Shown here: positions 44,122-54,197 of the stretch, in pieces
How the letters are laid out: each line of letters opens with the position of its first letter
Numbering within the stretch: the stretch's first letter is position 1
DNA from: Halorhabdus amylolytica
Lineage (GTDB): Archaea; Halobacteriota; Halobacteria; Halobacteriales; Haloarculaceae
Reading direction: 5' to 3'
NCBI RefSeq assembly: GCF_004944975.1
Contig: NZ_SPQG01000006.1
Coordinates: forward strand, 22,850 to 86,849
Length of the DNA: 64,000 nt
Made by a program: the position numbers and the translations under genes
Notes under the pieces: generated by a model
Seen by the model: only the letters and a program-made list of their open reading frames with translations
Databases searched by the model: none
What the model was told of the DNA's origin: nothing

Positions 44122-44145
44122 CCACACCCCTTCGTTTCCACTCGA
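44122..44145 (-). other. Orphan ORB-like box near gerW
   Basis: Minus strand reads CTCGAGTGGAAACGAAGGGG followed by TGTG, an excellent ORB match (GAAACGAAGGGG core plus GTG ending, like the left origin box). It lies about 24 kb from the origin with no initiator gene beside it, between the decayed HNH gene and the gerW stop. Confidence 0.6.
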
Positions 44146-44169
44146 GACTCGTTCACACGGAAACGAGTC
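44146..44169. terminator. Hairpin overlapping the gerW stop
   Basis: Inverted repeat GACTCGTT (44146-44153) / AACGAGTC (44162-44169) with an 8-base loop. The right arm covers the gerW stop codon. No long T-run follows on either strand, so termination is only suggested. Confidence 0.35.
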
Positions 44170-44539
44170 ACTCACGAACGCGCTGGAACACCCACCCGAC
44201 TGCGACGCCGAGAACGAACGCGCCGAGTAGTCGATTTCGACCGTCGAACCGGACGAACCGGGTGTTCTCGTCGGTGATTTCGAGCGCACCGATCGGTTTT
44301 GCGACGACGCCTCCACCGCCACCGCCGCCCGAACCGTTATCGGTCGAAGCGTTCTCGTCGTCTCCATTTTCGGTGTTGCTCGATCCTTGGCCGAACCCGC
44401 CGCCAAAGCCATAGGAAATCCGGGAGACGGGCACGACGGTCCGGCCATCGCGTTCGATCGCTTCGCCATAGACCCGCTCGACTCCGGCACTCTCCCGAAT
44501 CGTCTCAATCGCCGCTGTGACTGCATCGTGAAGCTCCAT
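44168..44539 (-). CDS. GerW (YtfJ)-family protein
   Basis: 123-residue protein of the spore germination/GerW family, widespread in non-sporulating archaea where its function is unknown. Family segments: AVTAAIETIRESAGVERVYGEAIERDGRTVVPVSRISYGFGGGFGQG, then a Gly/Asn/Asp-rich flexible loop and GGGVVAKPIGALEITDENTRFVRF. A hydrophobic C-terminal helix (LLGAFVLGVAVGWVF) suggests membrane attachment. Divergent from leuS. Confidence 0.87.
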   Translation of the reverse strand: MELHDAVTAAIETIRESAGVERVYGEAIERDGRTVVPVSRISYGFGGGFGQGSSNTENGDDENASTDNGSGGGGGGGVVAKPIGALEITDENTRFVRFDGRNRLLGAFVLGVAVGWVFQRVRE

Positions 44540-44683
44540 GATCGTCCGGAGTGACGAACAGCGGGCGGATAACGATTATCCCGCGTAGCGGCGTTCGTTC
44601 GCCGTTCGGACGTGTCACACTACGTGGCGTCAATACCCCGAAGAGAAAGGTATAGCAGTGTCGCTCTCTCAGGTGGAGCCAAG

Positions 44684-47368
44684 ATGGCCACAGAGAGCGA
44701 CCAGCGCGATCGTGGGTTCGATCACACCGAGATCGAGCCCGCCTGGCAGGAGGCATGGGCGGAGGCGGACGTCTTCCGCATCCCGGACGACGCCGAGGAC
44801 CCGGCGTACGTCCTGGCGATGTTCCCTTACACGTCGGGGAACCTCCACATGGGCCACGTCCGCAACTACACGATCACTGACGCGTTCGCCCGGTTCGAGC
44901 GGATGCGCGGCGAGGAGGTGCTCCACCCGATGGGGTGGGATTCGTTCGGTCTCCCCGCGGAGAACGCCGCCGAGGAACGCGATACGAACCCCCGGGACTG
45001 GACGCTTTCCTGTATCGATTCGATGCGCGAGCAACTCACCCGGATGGGCTTTGGCTACGACTGGGAACGCGAAGTAGCGACCTGTGACCCGGACTACTAT
45101 CGCTGGAACCAGTGGCTGTTCGAGCGCTTCCACGAGGAAGGCCTGGTCGAACGCCAGGGAGCCGAGTTGAACTGGTGTCCCTCCTGTGAGACTGTCCTCG
45201 CGGACGAACAGGTCGAAGGCGAGGACGAACTGTGCTGGCGGTGTGACACACCGATCGAAACCCGCGAGATGGACCAGTGGTTCCTCTCGATCACCGATTA
45301 CGCCGAGGAACTCTACGAGGCTTTAGACGACCTGGAGGGGTGGCCCAACAACGTCCGGGAGATGCAGCGCAACTGGATCGGCAAGCAGGAAGGCGCCAGC
45401 GTTGCCTTCGAGATTCCCGGCTACGGCGAGGTCGACATCTTCACGACCCGCCTGGACACGATCTACGGCGCGACCTACTTTTCGCTGGCACCGGGTCACC
45501 CCGTTGCCCAGGAGATCGCCGAGAAAAACGACGAAGTCGCCGAGTACGTCGAGATGGCAGCGGCGGCCGACGAGGACGAACTCGACGTGACCTCGGGCGT
45601 GTTCACCGGGGAGTACGCGATCAATCCCGCCACTGGCGAGGAGATCCCGGTCTACGTCGCCGACTACGTTCTGACGGACATCGGGACCGGCGCGCTGTAC
45701 GCTGTTCCGGCCCACGACGACCGCGACCACGAGTTCGCGACTGCCCACGATATCCCGATCCAGCAGGTCGTCGAACCCACTGAAGACGCGGATATCGACC
45801 CCGAAGAGATCGACATTCAGGAGGCCGCGTACACCGAGGACGGCGTGCTGGTCAACAGCGGTGAGTTCGACGGGCTGACGAGTGAGGAGGCCCGGGAACG
45901 GTTCGTCGAGGAGTTCGACGGCGAGCACCGCACGGAGTACAACCTTCGGGACTGGGGTATCTCACGACAGCGCTACTGGGGGACGCCGATCCCGATGGTG
46001 TGGTGTGACGATTGTGGGGCGGTCCCCGTCCCCGAGGAAGACCTGCCCGTCGAACTGCCGGAGTTCGTCCACACGACTGGCAATCCCCTGGACGCCGCCG
46101 AGGACTGGAAGCACGTCTCCTGTCCGGAGTGTGGGGCCGACGCCGTCCGTGAGACGGACACGATGGATACCTTCATCGGGTCGTCGTGGTACTTCCTGCG
46201 GTACGTCTCGCCGGGTCTGGAGGACGCACCCTTCGATAGCGAACGTGCCTCCGACTGGATGCCCGTCGATCAGTACGTCGGCGGGATCGAGCACGCTGTG
46301 ATGCACCTGTTGTACGCGCGCTTTTTCACGAAGGTCCTCGACGATGTCGACCTGTTAGATGGGATCCGCGAGCCTTTCGAGAACCTGACCAACCAGGGGA
46401 TGGTCCTGGGCGAGGACGGCAACAAGATGTCAAAGAGTCGTGGTAATGGCGTCTCCCCCCAGCGGATCATCGACGAGTACGGGGCCGACACTGCCCGGCT
46501 GTTCATCATGGAGGCCGCCCAGCCCGAGAAGGAGTTCGCCTGGAGCGGGGAGGGCGTCCGTTCGGCTCATGATTTCTTGCAGAACCTCTATACACTGGCA
46601 GTGGAGTACGAAACGGGCGAGGTAACGACAGCCGACGGCGGGAGTGACGACGACGCGGCGATCGCCGAGTACGTCGCCCGGGAGATCGAGGCGACTGTCG
46701 CGAGTGCGACTGCGGAGTACGAGGACTTCCGGTTCAACCACGCTCTGCAGGCGGTCCGGGAACTCGTCTCGCTGCTCCGTCGCTATCGGGAGGTCACGGT
46801 CGTCGATCCCGAGACCTTCGAGGACGGACTCGTCACGGCGACGAAACTCCTCGCGCCGGTTGCCCCGCACGTCGGCGAGGAGATCTGGGACGAACTCGGC
46901 AACGACGGCCTGCTCGTCGAGGCGGTGTGGCCCGTGGCCGAGACGCCAGAGGGCCACATTCTCGAACGGCGGCTTATCGAGGACACCCGTGAAGACGTTC
47001 GGGACATCATCGAGACGGTCGGTATCGAGGATCCCGCGGAGATCACGCTCGCGGTCGCCTCCGCCTGGAAACATCAGGTCGCAGACGTCGCCCGCGACGC
47101 TGAAAACGTCGTCCCGGCGGTCATGCAGAACGAGGAACTCCAGCGCTACGGCGAAGAAGCGGCCGACTACGCGAAAGAACTGGCCGGCCGGGGTCACGTC
47201 GAGGAGTTCCTCTCTCCTGACCGCGAGCAGGCGGCGCTCGACCGGGCTGCCTGGCTGATCGAACGCGAGTTCGACGCCGACGTCACGGTGTTGGCCGCCG
47301 AAGACGCCCCCGACGATCTCGCCAGCAAGGCCGAACCCGGCCGACCTGCAATCGACATTGCCGAGTGA
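44684..47368 (+). CDS. leuS: Leucyl-tRNA synthetase
   Basis: Class I aminoacyl-tRNA synthetase charging tRNA-Leu, 894 residues. HIGH motif is NLHMGHVRN, KMSKS motif is GNKMSKSRGNGVSPQ, and the editing (CP1) domain has the TTRLDTIYGATYF threonine-rich motif and DDRDHEFA. A zinc-binding-like pair (CPSCE...CWRC) lies in the insertion; HVSCPECGAD follows later. The architecture (about 890 residues, editing domain order) is closer to the bacterial-type LeuRS used by many haloarchaea than to the longer archaeal type. ATG 44684 (MATESDQRDRGF) is preferred over an upstream in-frame ATG at 44612. Confidence 0.96.
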   Translation: MATESDQRDRGFDHTEIEPAWQEAWAEADVFRIPDDAEDPAYVLAMFPYTSGNLHMGHVRNYTITDAFARFERMRGEEVLHPMGWDSFGLPAENAAEERDTNPRDWTLSCIDSMREQLTRMGFGYDWEREVATCDPDYYRWNQWLFERFHEEGLVERQGAELNWCPSCETVLADEQVEGEDELCWRCDTPIETREMDQWFLSITDYAEELYEALDDLEGWPNNVREMQRNWIGKQEGASVAFEIPGYGEVDIFTTRLDTIYGATYFSLAPGHPVAQEIAEKNDEVAEYVEMAAAADEDELDVTSGVFTGEYAINPATGEEIPVYVADYVLTDIGTGALYAVPAHDDRDHEFATAHDIPIQQVVEPTEDADIDPEEIDIQEAAYTEDGVLVNSGEFDGLTSEEARERFVEEFDGEHRTEYNLRDWGISRQRYWGTPIPMVWCDDCGAVPVPEEDLPVELPEFVHTTGNPLDAAEDWKHVSCPECGADAVRETDTMDTFIGSSWYFLRYVSPGLEDAPFDSERASDWMPVDQYVGGIEHAVMHLLYARFFTKVLDDVDLLDGIREPFENLTNQGMVLGEDGNKMSKSRGNGVSPQRIIDEYGADTARLFIMEAAQPEKEFAWSGEGVRSAHDFLQNLYTLAVEYETGEVTTADGGSDDDAAIAEYVAREIEATVASATAEYEDFRFNHALQAVRELVSLLRRYREVTVVDPETFEDGLVTATKLLAPVAPHVGEEIWDELGNDGLLVEAVWPVAETPEGHILERRLIEDTREDVRDIIETVGIEDPAEITLAVASAWKHQVADVARDAENVVPAVMQNEELQRYGEEAADYAKELAGRGHVEEFLSPDREQAALDRAAWLIEREFDADVTVLAAEDAPDDLASKAEPGRPAIDIAE

Positions 47369-47679
47369 CGGCCGTCTCGAACGGATCCGTCGGCCGCCTT
47401 CGACCAGCTACTCGACGACCCGAAAACAACTTCTACTGACTGGAATTCACTCTCACCGGTTGGACGAGCAGCGACGAGATGTCGATCGAACCCGACGCTG
47501 TTCCGTGAATCCACCGCGACCGAAACAGCGACGACCGTGGGTCGCTCCCTGACGCCATATCGTCTCACGTCCCCGCCCTCTCGACGCCACGGACTGTTCT
47601 GTCGAACAGATCGATACGATCGGACAGACGTGGTTGTCCCACCGGTACATTTGTGATGAATCATTCCGTAATCCGTGGC

Positions 47680-49836
47680 ATGGGTGACCAGATCGACGGC
47701 CTGATCGACGAACTCACGCTCGCGGAGAAAGTCAGCCTCACTCACGGAGCGGTCGACCCGGACGGCCGGGCTACCGGATACATCCCGGGAGTCGAACGCC
47801 TGGATATCCCGCCGTTAGGGATGGTCGATGGCCCACTTGGCGTGCGTATCCCGGGGGAGTCCTCGACGGCGTTCCCGGCACCGCTTGCCCTCGCGGCGAC
47901 GTTCGATGTCGATCTGGCCACGGAGTTCGGCACGGCACTCGGTCGCGAGACACGCGGGAAAGGCCAGGACGTGTTGCTCGCGCCGGGTGTAAATCTGATT
48001 CGGGTCCCGAACAACGGCCGGAATTTCGAGTATTTCAGCGAGGATCCCGTCCATGCCGCGGCGTTTTCGGCCGCGGTCGTCGAGGGGATCCAGTCGATGG
48101 ACGTGATCGCCACGCCGAAACATTACGTCGCGAACAATCAGGAACGGGAACGTGCGTCCATCGACGTACAGGTCGGCGAGCGCGCGCTACGTGAACTCTA
48201 TCTGCCTGCATTCGAGGCGGCCGTCGACGTCGGCGCCGGGTCGGTCATGACGGCCTACAACACCGTCAACGGCACCCGGATGAGCGATCATGACCGCCTG
48301 ATCAACACTGTCCTCAAGGGCGAGTTCGGTTTCGAGGGCTATACCGTCTCGGACTGGTTCGGGACCGAGAGCGCGAGTGCGGCTGTGAACGGTGGCCTCG
48401 ACGTCGAGATGCCGGGCATTTCGATGGAAGAGATGGTCGCACCCATGGCGGAGGACGACGGGGAAGCATCGGCCGACGACGGTGGCGTGGAGGCACCCAC
48501 GGACGCGATGTCCGACGACGAGGAGGAAGGAGAGACCATGCCGGAAGAGGTCGCAAACGGGATGCCCGACCCGGAGACCTGCGAGCGCTTCGCTGAGACG
48601 CTCGCGGACGCGGTCGAAGCCGGTGAGGTACCCGAAGAACGCCTCGATGACGCGGTCAGTCGCGTCCTCGGACAGATGGATCGGGTGGGGATGTTCGACG
48701 GCGATCGCGTCGAGGGGGACGTTGACACGGACGCCCATCGCGACCTCACAGAGCGCGTTGCCGCGCGCGGGACGGTCCTGCTGGAAAACGACGGTATCCT
48801 GCCGATTGAGGAGGACGCTGACGTCGCCCTGATCGGGCCGAACGTCGACGAGGCGATCCTCGGTGGCGGCGGATCCTCGGAGACCTCTCCCGTGGTCGAG
48901 AGCGTCCCCGCGGATGCGGTCGCGGAGCGGGCGGACGGCGACGTCGACGTCGTTCGCGGTCTACCGCGGGTCGTGGGTGTGTCGCTCATGGATTACTTGA
49001 GCGGGGATACCGATCTCGAACCCGACGGTGAGGTAGCCATCGACGCGGCGACCGACGCGGCGACCGATGCCGAGGTCGCAGTTGTCTTGGCCCGTGACGT
49101 GGCGACAGAGGCACTCGACCGGGAGTCCCTCTCGTTGCCCGACCGTCAGGACGAACTGATCGAGGCGGTGGCCGATGCCAACGATCGGACGGTCGTCGTT
49201 CTCAACACGAGCGGGCCTGTCGAGACGCCGTGGCGCGAGGATGTAGCGGCGATCGTCGAGAACTGGTATCCCGGCCAGGCCCACGGCGATGCGATCGCCG
49301 CAGTGTTGTACGGAGACCACGATCCGGCGGGACGACTCCCGGTCACGTTCGCCCCGGAAGCGACCTATCCCACGGCCGACGAGCGGCGCTTCCCCGGCGT
49401 CGATGGGCAGGTCCATTACGACGAGGGAGTCTTCGTCGGCTATCGGCACTTCGACCGGATCGAGTCCCAGCCGACCTACCCCTTCGGCCACGGACTCTCC
49501 TATGCCGACTTCGAGTACGTCGACGCCTCGATCGACGGTGAAACGGCGACGGTCACTATCGAGAACGTCGCCGAACGCGACGGCCGAGAGGTCGTCCAGG
49601 CGTACGTTCGTCCGCCCGCGATCGACGGCATCGATCGCCCGGAGCGAGAACTCGCCGGGTTCGCCGCGATCGAGGTTCCGGCCGGCGAGCGTGTGACGGC
49701 CGAGATCGACCTCGGAAGTCGGGCGTTCGCCCGATACGACGATGGCGACGGCTGGACTGTCGATTCCGGCGAGTACGTCGTCGAGATCGGACGGTCGGCT
49801 CGGGATAGCCGTCTCGAACGATCTATCGAACGATAG
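47680..49836 (+). CDS. Glycoside hydrolase family 3 (beta-glucosidase-like)
   Basis: Cytoplasmic GH3 enzyme of about 718 residues, no signal peptide. Domain 1 (barrel) ends with the nucleophile Asp in YTVSDWFGT (about residue 225) and contains KHYVANNQE; domain 2 (alpha/beta) includes VALIGPNVDEAILGGGGS and LPVTFAPEA; the C-terminal domain is Fn3-like (GRLPVTF...DYADFEYVDASIDGETATVTIENVAERDGREVVQAYVRP). An acidic insertion (about 250-285, EDDGEASADDGGVEAPTDAMSDDEEEGE) follows the nucleophile. Hydrolyses beta-glucosides or xylosides, supplying glucose for the Entner-Doudoroff genes at 55-57 kb. Alternative starts are 47653 and 47656. Confidence 0.92.
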   Translation: MGDQIDGLIDELTLAEKVSLTHGAVDPDGRATGYIPGVERLDIPPLGMVDGPLGVRIPGESSTAFPAPLALAATFDVDLATEFGTALGRETRGKGQDVLLAPGVNLIRVPNNGRNFEYFSEDPVHAAAFSAAVVEGIQSMDVIATPKHYVANNQERERASIDVQVGERALRELYLPAFEAAVDVGAGSVMTAYNTVNGTRMSDHDRLINTVLKGEFGFEGYTVSDWFGTESASAAVNGGLDVEMPGISMEEMVAPMAEDDGEASADDGGVEAPTDAMSDDEEEGETMPEEVANGMPDPETCERFAETLADAVEAGEVPEERLDDAVSRVLGQMDRVGMFDGDRVEGDVDTDAHRDLTERVAARGTVLLENDGILPIEEDADVALIGPNVDEAILGGGGSSETSPVVESVPADAVAERADGDVDVVRGLPRVVGVSLMDYLSGDTDLEPDGEVAIDAATDAATDAEVAVVLARDVATEALDRESLSLPDRQDELIEAVADANDRTVVVLNTSGPVETPWREDVAAIVENWYPGQAHGDAIAAVLYGDHDPAGRLPVTFAPEATYPTADERRFPGVDGQVHYDEGVFVGYRHFDRIESQPTYPFGHGLSYADFEYVDASIDGETATVTIENVAERDGREVVQAYVRPPAIDGIDRPERELAGFAAIEVPAGERVTAEIDLGSRAFARYDDGDGWTVDSGEYVVEIGRSARDSRLERSIER

Positions 49837-49957
49837 GGGGTTATCGCGGCCGAAGCGTTCCGCGTGCGATCGCTCCCGATAATCTCAGCGGCCGACGACC
49901 CTGACGATCGACTGCCGACGACGGGTGATTTATGCCCCCACTGCCCGTAGCGGGGGT

Positions 49958-50164
49958 ATGAGCACTGCCGACGCGGACGAGGAATCGGACGTACGGGCGG
50001 CGTTGCGGACGGTCACGCCGCTCACGACAGAAGGTCCGAACGTCCAGATGAACCTCTTTGGTTACTTGGTCGCAGCGCCGATTCTCCTCTTGTTGCTCCC
50101 GTTGCTCCCGTTCATCGTCGCGGGATGGTTTGTCTCGAAGGGACTGGGCGTCCTGCGAGGCTAG
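49958..50164 (+). CDS. Small single-helix membrane protein
   Basis: 68-residue protein: acidic N-terminus (MSTADADEESDVRAALRTVTPLTTEGPNVQMNL) and one hydrophobic hairpin/helix (GYLVAAPILLLLLPLLPFIVAGWFVSKGLG). Function unknown; small proteins of this shape are common in haloarchaea. ATG 49958 chosen. Confidence 0.6.
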   Translation: MSTADADEESDVRAALRTVTPLTTEGPNVQMNLFGYLVAAPILLLLLPLLPFIVAGWFVSKGLGVLRG

Positions 50165-50345
50165 GCACGCGAGATTGCGAGACGTCCCGGAGAGCGCATA
50201 GAACGGAAACGTCCGTGAGTACTGCCGTTCGGACGTCCCTGTCTTCCTTTCGAGACCCTGCTGTGTCGGGTAATTCCTCGACACAAATCGTGGCCCAGTC
50301 GGCGGGATGGACAGCGGATCTGAGACTCTCGGGGTCTCTCTTCGG

Positions 50346-51632
50346 TCACCGTTCAGGGTGAATCGGCGCGTCGAAGCCGCCGCGGACGAGCGGTTTGGCG
50401 ATGTGTCGTCGGGCGCACGGTGGCACTTCGTACCAACCCCATTCCAGGTCGCGCTCGATCGCGCGCTCGACCTTCCCGTCGACAGACGTTCCACAATCAC
50501 GACAGCGGTAGCCCTGATCGCGCCCGGCACTCTTCATCGTTCGATCGCAGTCCGGACAGGTTGGCGTGACGCGTTCCGTACTCACGAGGTCGCGGACGGC
50601 AAATTTTTCGAGTTTCAGCGTGCCGTCGCTGACCTCTCCACAGACGGTCACGCGGTCGCCATCTTTGAGATTCCGAACGCGGTCGCGGAAGCGTTTGGTG
50701 GGTTCGAAGGCTGCACACCGGAGTGTCGTTGACCCCTCCCCCCCGACGCCGTCGTTCTCGTCGGCGATTACGAGGAAGACGTGCCCGCCCTCCCTGGTCA
50801 CCGGCGGATCACAGACGGTCCCGGTCACGCGGTAGGATCGGCCGTCGGATACCCGCGAAATCGTTCCGTCCCGGAGGTGTGCGTCGGTTCCCTGGTTGGT
50901 GACGAACAGCGACCGTCGTTCGACCGGTTCCCCCTCGATGGCTTGGGCCACCGCTCGGACTGTTTCCGGGTCGTCCCCGCGGATCCCGTGGAGGATCGGT
51001 CCGGGCGTGTGTGGCACGCAGACGAGTTCCCCCTCGCCGCGGTCGACGGTGTCCCAGGCGCCAGGATAGGCCCGGTCGGCGGCGGCAAAGACCGATCCGG
51101 GATCGACCTCGCGGGACGTCCCCCGGCGCTCGACTTCCCGGTAGGAGATACACTCGTACGTCCAGTCGTCGCTGGTTTGCCACGCGCCGACGGCAGCGAG
51201 CGCGCCGATCAGACCCCGGCCGTTCCCACCCGAACGCGTCCGGTATCCACGTTCAGCGAGCAGATCACGCGTGTCGGCGGGCGTGTGATGGTCCCGGACG
51301 GCCTCGTGGGCGAACGCAACGACCCGATCTGGGAGCTCCTCGGGAGCGACGGGTGCGACGACGACGCCGGGGTTCGTCCGCGGATCGGCCGTCTTGGCCA
51401 TGTCGAGATCGACATCGACCGCTTCGAGAGCGGCCTCGACAGGCGCGTCAGTGTGGATCGCCAGCGCGGCGTTCCCACGGGTCTTGTGCTGGACGGCCGG
51501 GTTCAGACGGATCAGCAGCCGTCGGTGGACGGCGTGGTCGGCCGCAAGCCGATCGGCCACCCGCGCGGCCAGGTAGGTCGTACACATCCCCCGATTCCGG
51601 GAGTCGGTGTCGTCGATCCCGATGATCGTCAC
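50346..51632 (-). CDS. tiaS: tRNA(Ile2) 2-agmatinylcytidine synthetase TiaS
   Basis: Archaea-specific enzyme that attaches agmatine to C34 of tRNA-Ile2 so that it decodes AUA, 428 residues. Signatures: GIDDTDSRNRGMCTTYLAARVADRL at the N-terminus, RLNPAVQHKTRGNAALAI, the SGGNGRGLIGALAAVGA segment, an OB-fold (SYRVTGTVCDPPVTREGGHVFLVI) and a C-terminal zinc ribbon (CPDCDRTMKSAGRDQGYRCRDCG). Divergent from the regulator at 51799. Confidence 0.95.
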   Translation of the reverse strand: MTIIGIDDTDSRNRGMCTTYLAARVADRLAADHAVHRRLLIRLNPAVQHKTRGNAALAIHTDAPVEAALEAVDVDLDMAKTADPRTNPGVVVAPVAPEELPDRVVAFAHEAVRDHHTPADTRDLLAERGYRTRSGGNGRGLIGALAAVGAWQTSDDWTYECISYREVERRGTSREVDPGSVFAAADRAYPGAWDTVDRGEGELVCVPHTPGPILHGIRGDDPETVRAVAQAIEGEPVERRSLFVTNQGTDAHLRDGTISRVSDGRSYRVTGTVCDPPVTREGGHVFLVIADENDGVGGEGSTTLRCAAFEPTKRFRDRVRNLKDGDRVTVCGEVSDGTLKLEKFAVRDLVSTERVTPTCPDCDRTMKSAGRDQGYRCRDCGTSVDGKVERAIERDLEWGWYEVPPCARRHIAKPLVRGGFDAPIHPER

Positions 51633-51798
51633 GGAGAAGGCTATTTCGCCGGTGGACTAACGGGTTTCGACCGCCGCCATCGACGACTAGTCGGTAGACA
51701 GACAGGTCCGGTCGCGTATCGAAACCACCGGAGTGCGGACAAACAGCCGCCACAACTCCTTTATAGAACGATCACGTTAGTTTTCCGTAGCGACACCA

Positions 51799-52758
51799 AT
51801 GTCACGATCCGCACTGGTCGAGAACGTCATGGCCATGCTCGAGGACGCGGGCTTTCTCGTCAGCGACCGGTGTGCGATCCGACCGAAGAGCTTCGACGTG
51901 GCGGCCCGCAGGGACGAGGACACCGTTCTGGTGAAGATCCTCGGCAACATCGACGCCTTCGACGGACGTACAGGCGCAGAAATGCGCCGACTGGGAGAGT
52001 ATCTGGAGGCGACGCCGCTGGTGATCGGGCTCCGGACGCGCGACGAGGAACTCAAGCCGGGCGTGGTGTACTTCCGCCACGGCGTGCCCGTCCTCAGTCC
52101 GGACACGGCGATGGACTTCTTCCTCGAGGAGGTCCCGCCCCTGATCTACGCGGCCCCGGGGGGCTTATACGTCACCATCGACAGCGACGTGTTGGCCGAT
52201 GCCCGCCAGAACGAGGACATGAGCCTTGGGAAACTCGCCAAGGAACTGGGCGTCTCCCGGCGAACTGTCTCGAAGTACGAGGACGGGATGGACGCCTCAG
52301 TGGAGGTTGCCGCCGAACTCGAGGAAATCTTCGACGCGCCGCTGACCTCTCCCGTCCAGGTCCTTGAAGGGGCCGAGGAGGTCCGTGACGACGAGTCGAT
52401 GCCGGAGGACCCCGAGGTCGACCCCGACGACGAACTCGTCGTGACGGTGCTCAGGCGGGTCGGCTTCGACGTGCACCCGACCAACCGCGCCCCGTTCAAG
52501 ACCGTCAGCGAGGACCAGCGTCGGCGCGACCGCGTGCTGACCGGCCATTCGGAACTCACCGAGACCGCCGAAAAGCGGGCCCGAATCATGGCCTCGGTCG
52601 GGCGCGTGACTGGCACGCGGGCCGTCTACGTCGTCGACCGAGCGACGCGGGATTCAGTCGAGGGGACCGCCCTCGTCGAGGAATCCGAAATGCAGGGCAT
52701 CGAGGACGCCGACGAACTGCGGGACATGATCCGCGACCGCGGCGAAGAACCTGCCTGA
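51799..52758 (+). CDS. Archaeal HTH transcriptional regulator (COG1395-like)
   Basis: 319-residue conserved euryarchaeal protein. N-terminal domain (about 1-115) has [51 protein letters not shown], an endonuclease-like nucleic-acid-binding fold; the HTH (about 135-185) reads [48 protein letters not shown]; the C-terminal domain includes [13 protein letters not shown] and a tandem of helices. Next to tiaS (divergent), a frequent archaeal neighbourhood. Targets unknown. AT-rich CTTTATAGAACG precedes the gene at about -40 to -30, suiting a TATA box. Confidence 0.87.
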   Translation: MSRSALVENVMAMLEDAGFLVSDRCAIRPKSFDVAARRDEDTVLVKILGNIDAFDGRTGAEMRRLGEYLEATPLVIGLRTRDEELKPGVVYFRHGVPVLSPDTAMDFFLEEVPPLIYAAPGGLYVTIDSDVLADARQNEDMSLGKLAKELGVSRRTVSKYEDGMDASVEVAAELEEIFDAPLTSPVQVLEGAEEVRDDESMPEDPEVDPDDELVVTVLRRVGFDVHPTNRAPFKTVSEDQRRRDRVLTGHSELTETAEKRARIMASVGRVTGTRAVYVVDRATRDSVEGTALVEESEMQGIEDADELRDMIRDRGEEPA

Positions 52759-52820
52759 AAGCTCTTCTCGAAGTCGGTCAAAACCAGAACGCACAACTCG
52801 TTGGTCTCCCATGAACGTGT

Positions 52821-54197
52821 ATGTCAAGTGAATTGATGATCTACGAGGATCGTCTCGCCCGTCAGATGGACGCGGGGGAATTCGTCCTCGCCGTCGTGAC
52901 GGCCACGAAACCGGACTTCTACAAACAGGCTCCCGTCGTCACGGCCGCTCGGGAACACGACGTCCCCTGTTTCGTTCTCCACACCGGCCAACACTACGAC
53001 GACGTCCTCGGTCACGGTCTCGAAGAATACGGCATCGAAGACCGTGTGGCGGTCGATCTGGGGATCCGCGGGAGCCTCTCCGAGAAGACCGCACAGGTCC
53101 ACAGCCGGATCGACGAACTCGCTGATCACCTCGCCGAGAACTGGCCCGACACCACAGTCCTCCCGATCGTTCACGGCGACACCCACGCCGCTGGCGTCGT
53201 TCCACAGGCGTGGTTGTTCGCCACGAATCAGGCCGCCGCGCACAACGAGGCCGGGCTCCGCGGGATGTCCCCGGACTTCGAGGACTACGACGATCCCGCG
53301 GCGTTCGTCGAGCGACAGTGGAACGGCGAGTGGTCGATTAACCGTGCCGAGCCCTTCCCCGAGCAGTACGACACCTTCGTCGGGTCGGCGGCCTCGATAT
53401 ATCACTTCGCGCCCGTCGAACTCAACCGCGAGCACCTCGAAAACGAGGGCTATCCCGCCCAGGTCGACGGCCAACAGCGGATCCCCGTGGTCGGCAACAG
53501 CGTCGTCGACGCCATCGAGATGAAACGGAACGCCGACCTAGAAGAGAGTATCTTCGACATCTACCCCGTCCTGGAGGAGCGCGACGAGTGGCTCCGTGTG
53601 GACATTCACCGCCGGGCGAACCTCCTGCCCGACCGGTTCGAAGCGATCGTCGAGGGCGTTATCGGCCTGGTCGAGGACGGCTACAACGTCAACTTCGTCG
53701 AGTTGACGGCGACCGAGCAGGCCCTGAAACAGTACGGCTATCGGGAGAAACTGCTGGAACTCGACGAGAACCGGGATAATTTCCTCTTCACTGGTCTCTG
53801 GAAGAAACACGCCCACGTCTACGAGTTCCTCACGTCCGGGCAGTGTTTCGCCGAGTTCACCGACTCGGGCAGCATGCAGGAGGAACTCAACTACATCGAC
53901 GAAGCGGCCTGCCTGACCGCGCGGTTCAACACCGACCGACCGGAGACGGTCTTCGACGCGGGAACCAATTTGCTCGTTCCGCCTGTCAATGGCGAATATG
54001 TCCAGGAGATGGTCGAGTACGTCGCCGAGACCGACGCCGTCCGCGAGGAGATCGCGACCGGGCCGAACCTCTACGGTGGAGACGTCGGCGGGACGATCGT
54101 CGAGTTCCTCGAGGAGAAACGCGAGGAGGTTCCCTTCGACTGGGCGCACGAACGCGTCGGCTTTTCGACGAGCGAGCAGGATTTCGAGTACCTCTGA
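52821..54197 (+). CDS. wecB: UDP-N-acetylglucosamine 2-epimerase family protein
   Basis: 458-residue GT-B fold enzyme interconverting UDP-GlcNAc and UDP-ManNAc, used for cell-surface glycans. Visible: VVTATKPDFYKQAPVV, HTGQHYD, LPIVHGDTHAAG, HNEAGLRGMSPDFEDY, NSVVDAIE, LRVDIHRRANLLPDRFEAIVEG, FTDSGSMQEELNY (the SGG/SGS phosphate loop) and a late TGPNLYGGD. It is longer than bacterial WecB (about 375), with insertions around residues 145-190. Its TGA stop begins the copy-C inverted-repeat element. Confidence 0.88.
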   Translation: MSSELMIYEDRLARQMDAGEFVLAVVTATKPDFYKQAPVVTAAREHDVPCFVLHTGQHYDDVLGHGLEEYGIEDRVAVDLGIRGSLSEKTAQVHSRIDELADHLAENWPDTTVLPIVHGDTHAAGVVPQAWLFATNQAAAHNEAGLRGMSPDFEDYDDPAAFVERQWNGEWSINRAEPFPEQYDTFVGSAASIYHFAPVELNREHLENEGYPAQVDGQQRIPVVGNSVVDAIEMKRNADLEESIFDIYPVLEERDEWLRVDIHRRANLLPDRFEAIVEGVIGLVEDGYNVNFVELTATEQALKQYGYREKLLELDENRDNFLFTGLWKKHAHVYEFLTSGQCFAEFTDSGSMQEELNYIDEAACLTARFNTDRPETVFDAGTNLLVPPVNGEYVQEMVEYVAETDAVREEIATGPNLYGGDVGGTIVEFLEEKREEVPFDWAHERVGFSTSEQDFEYL

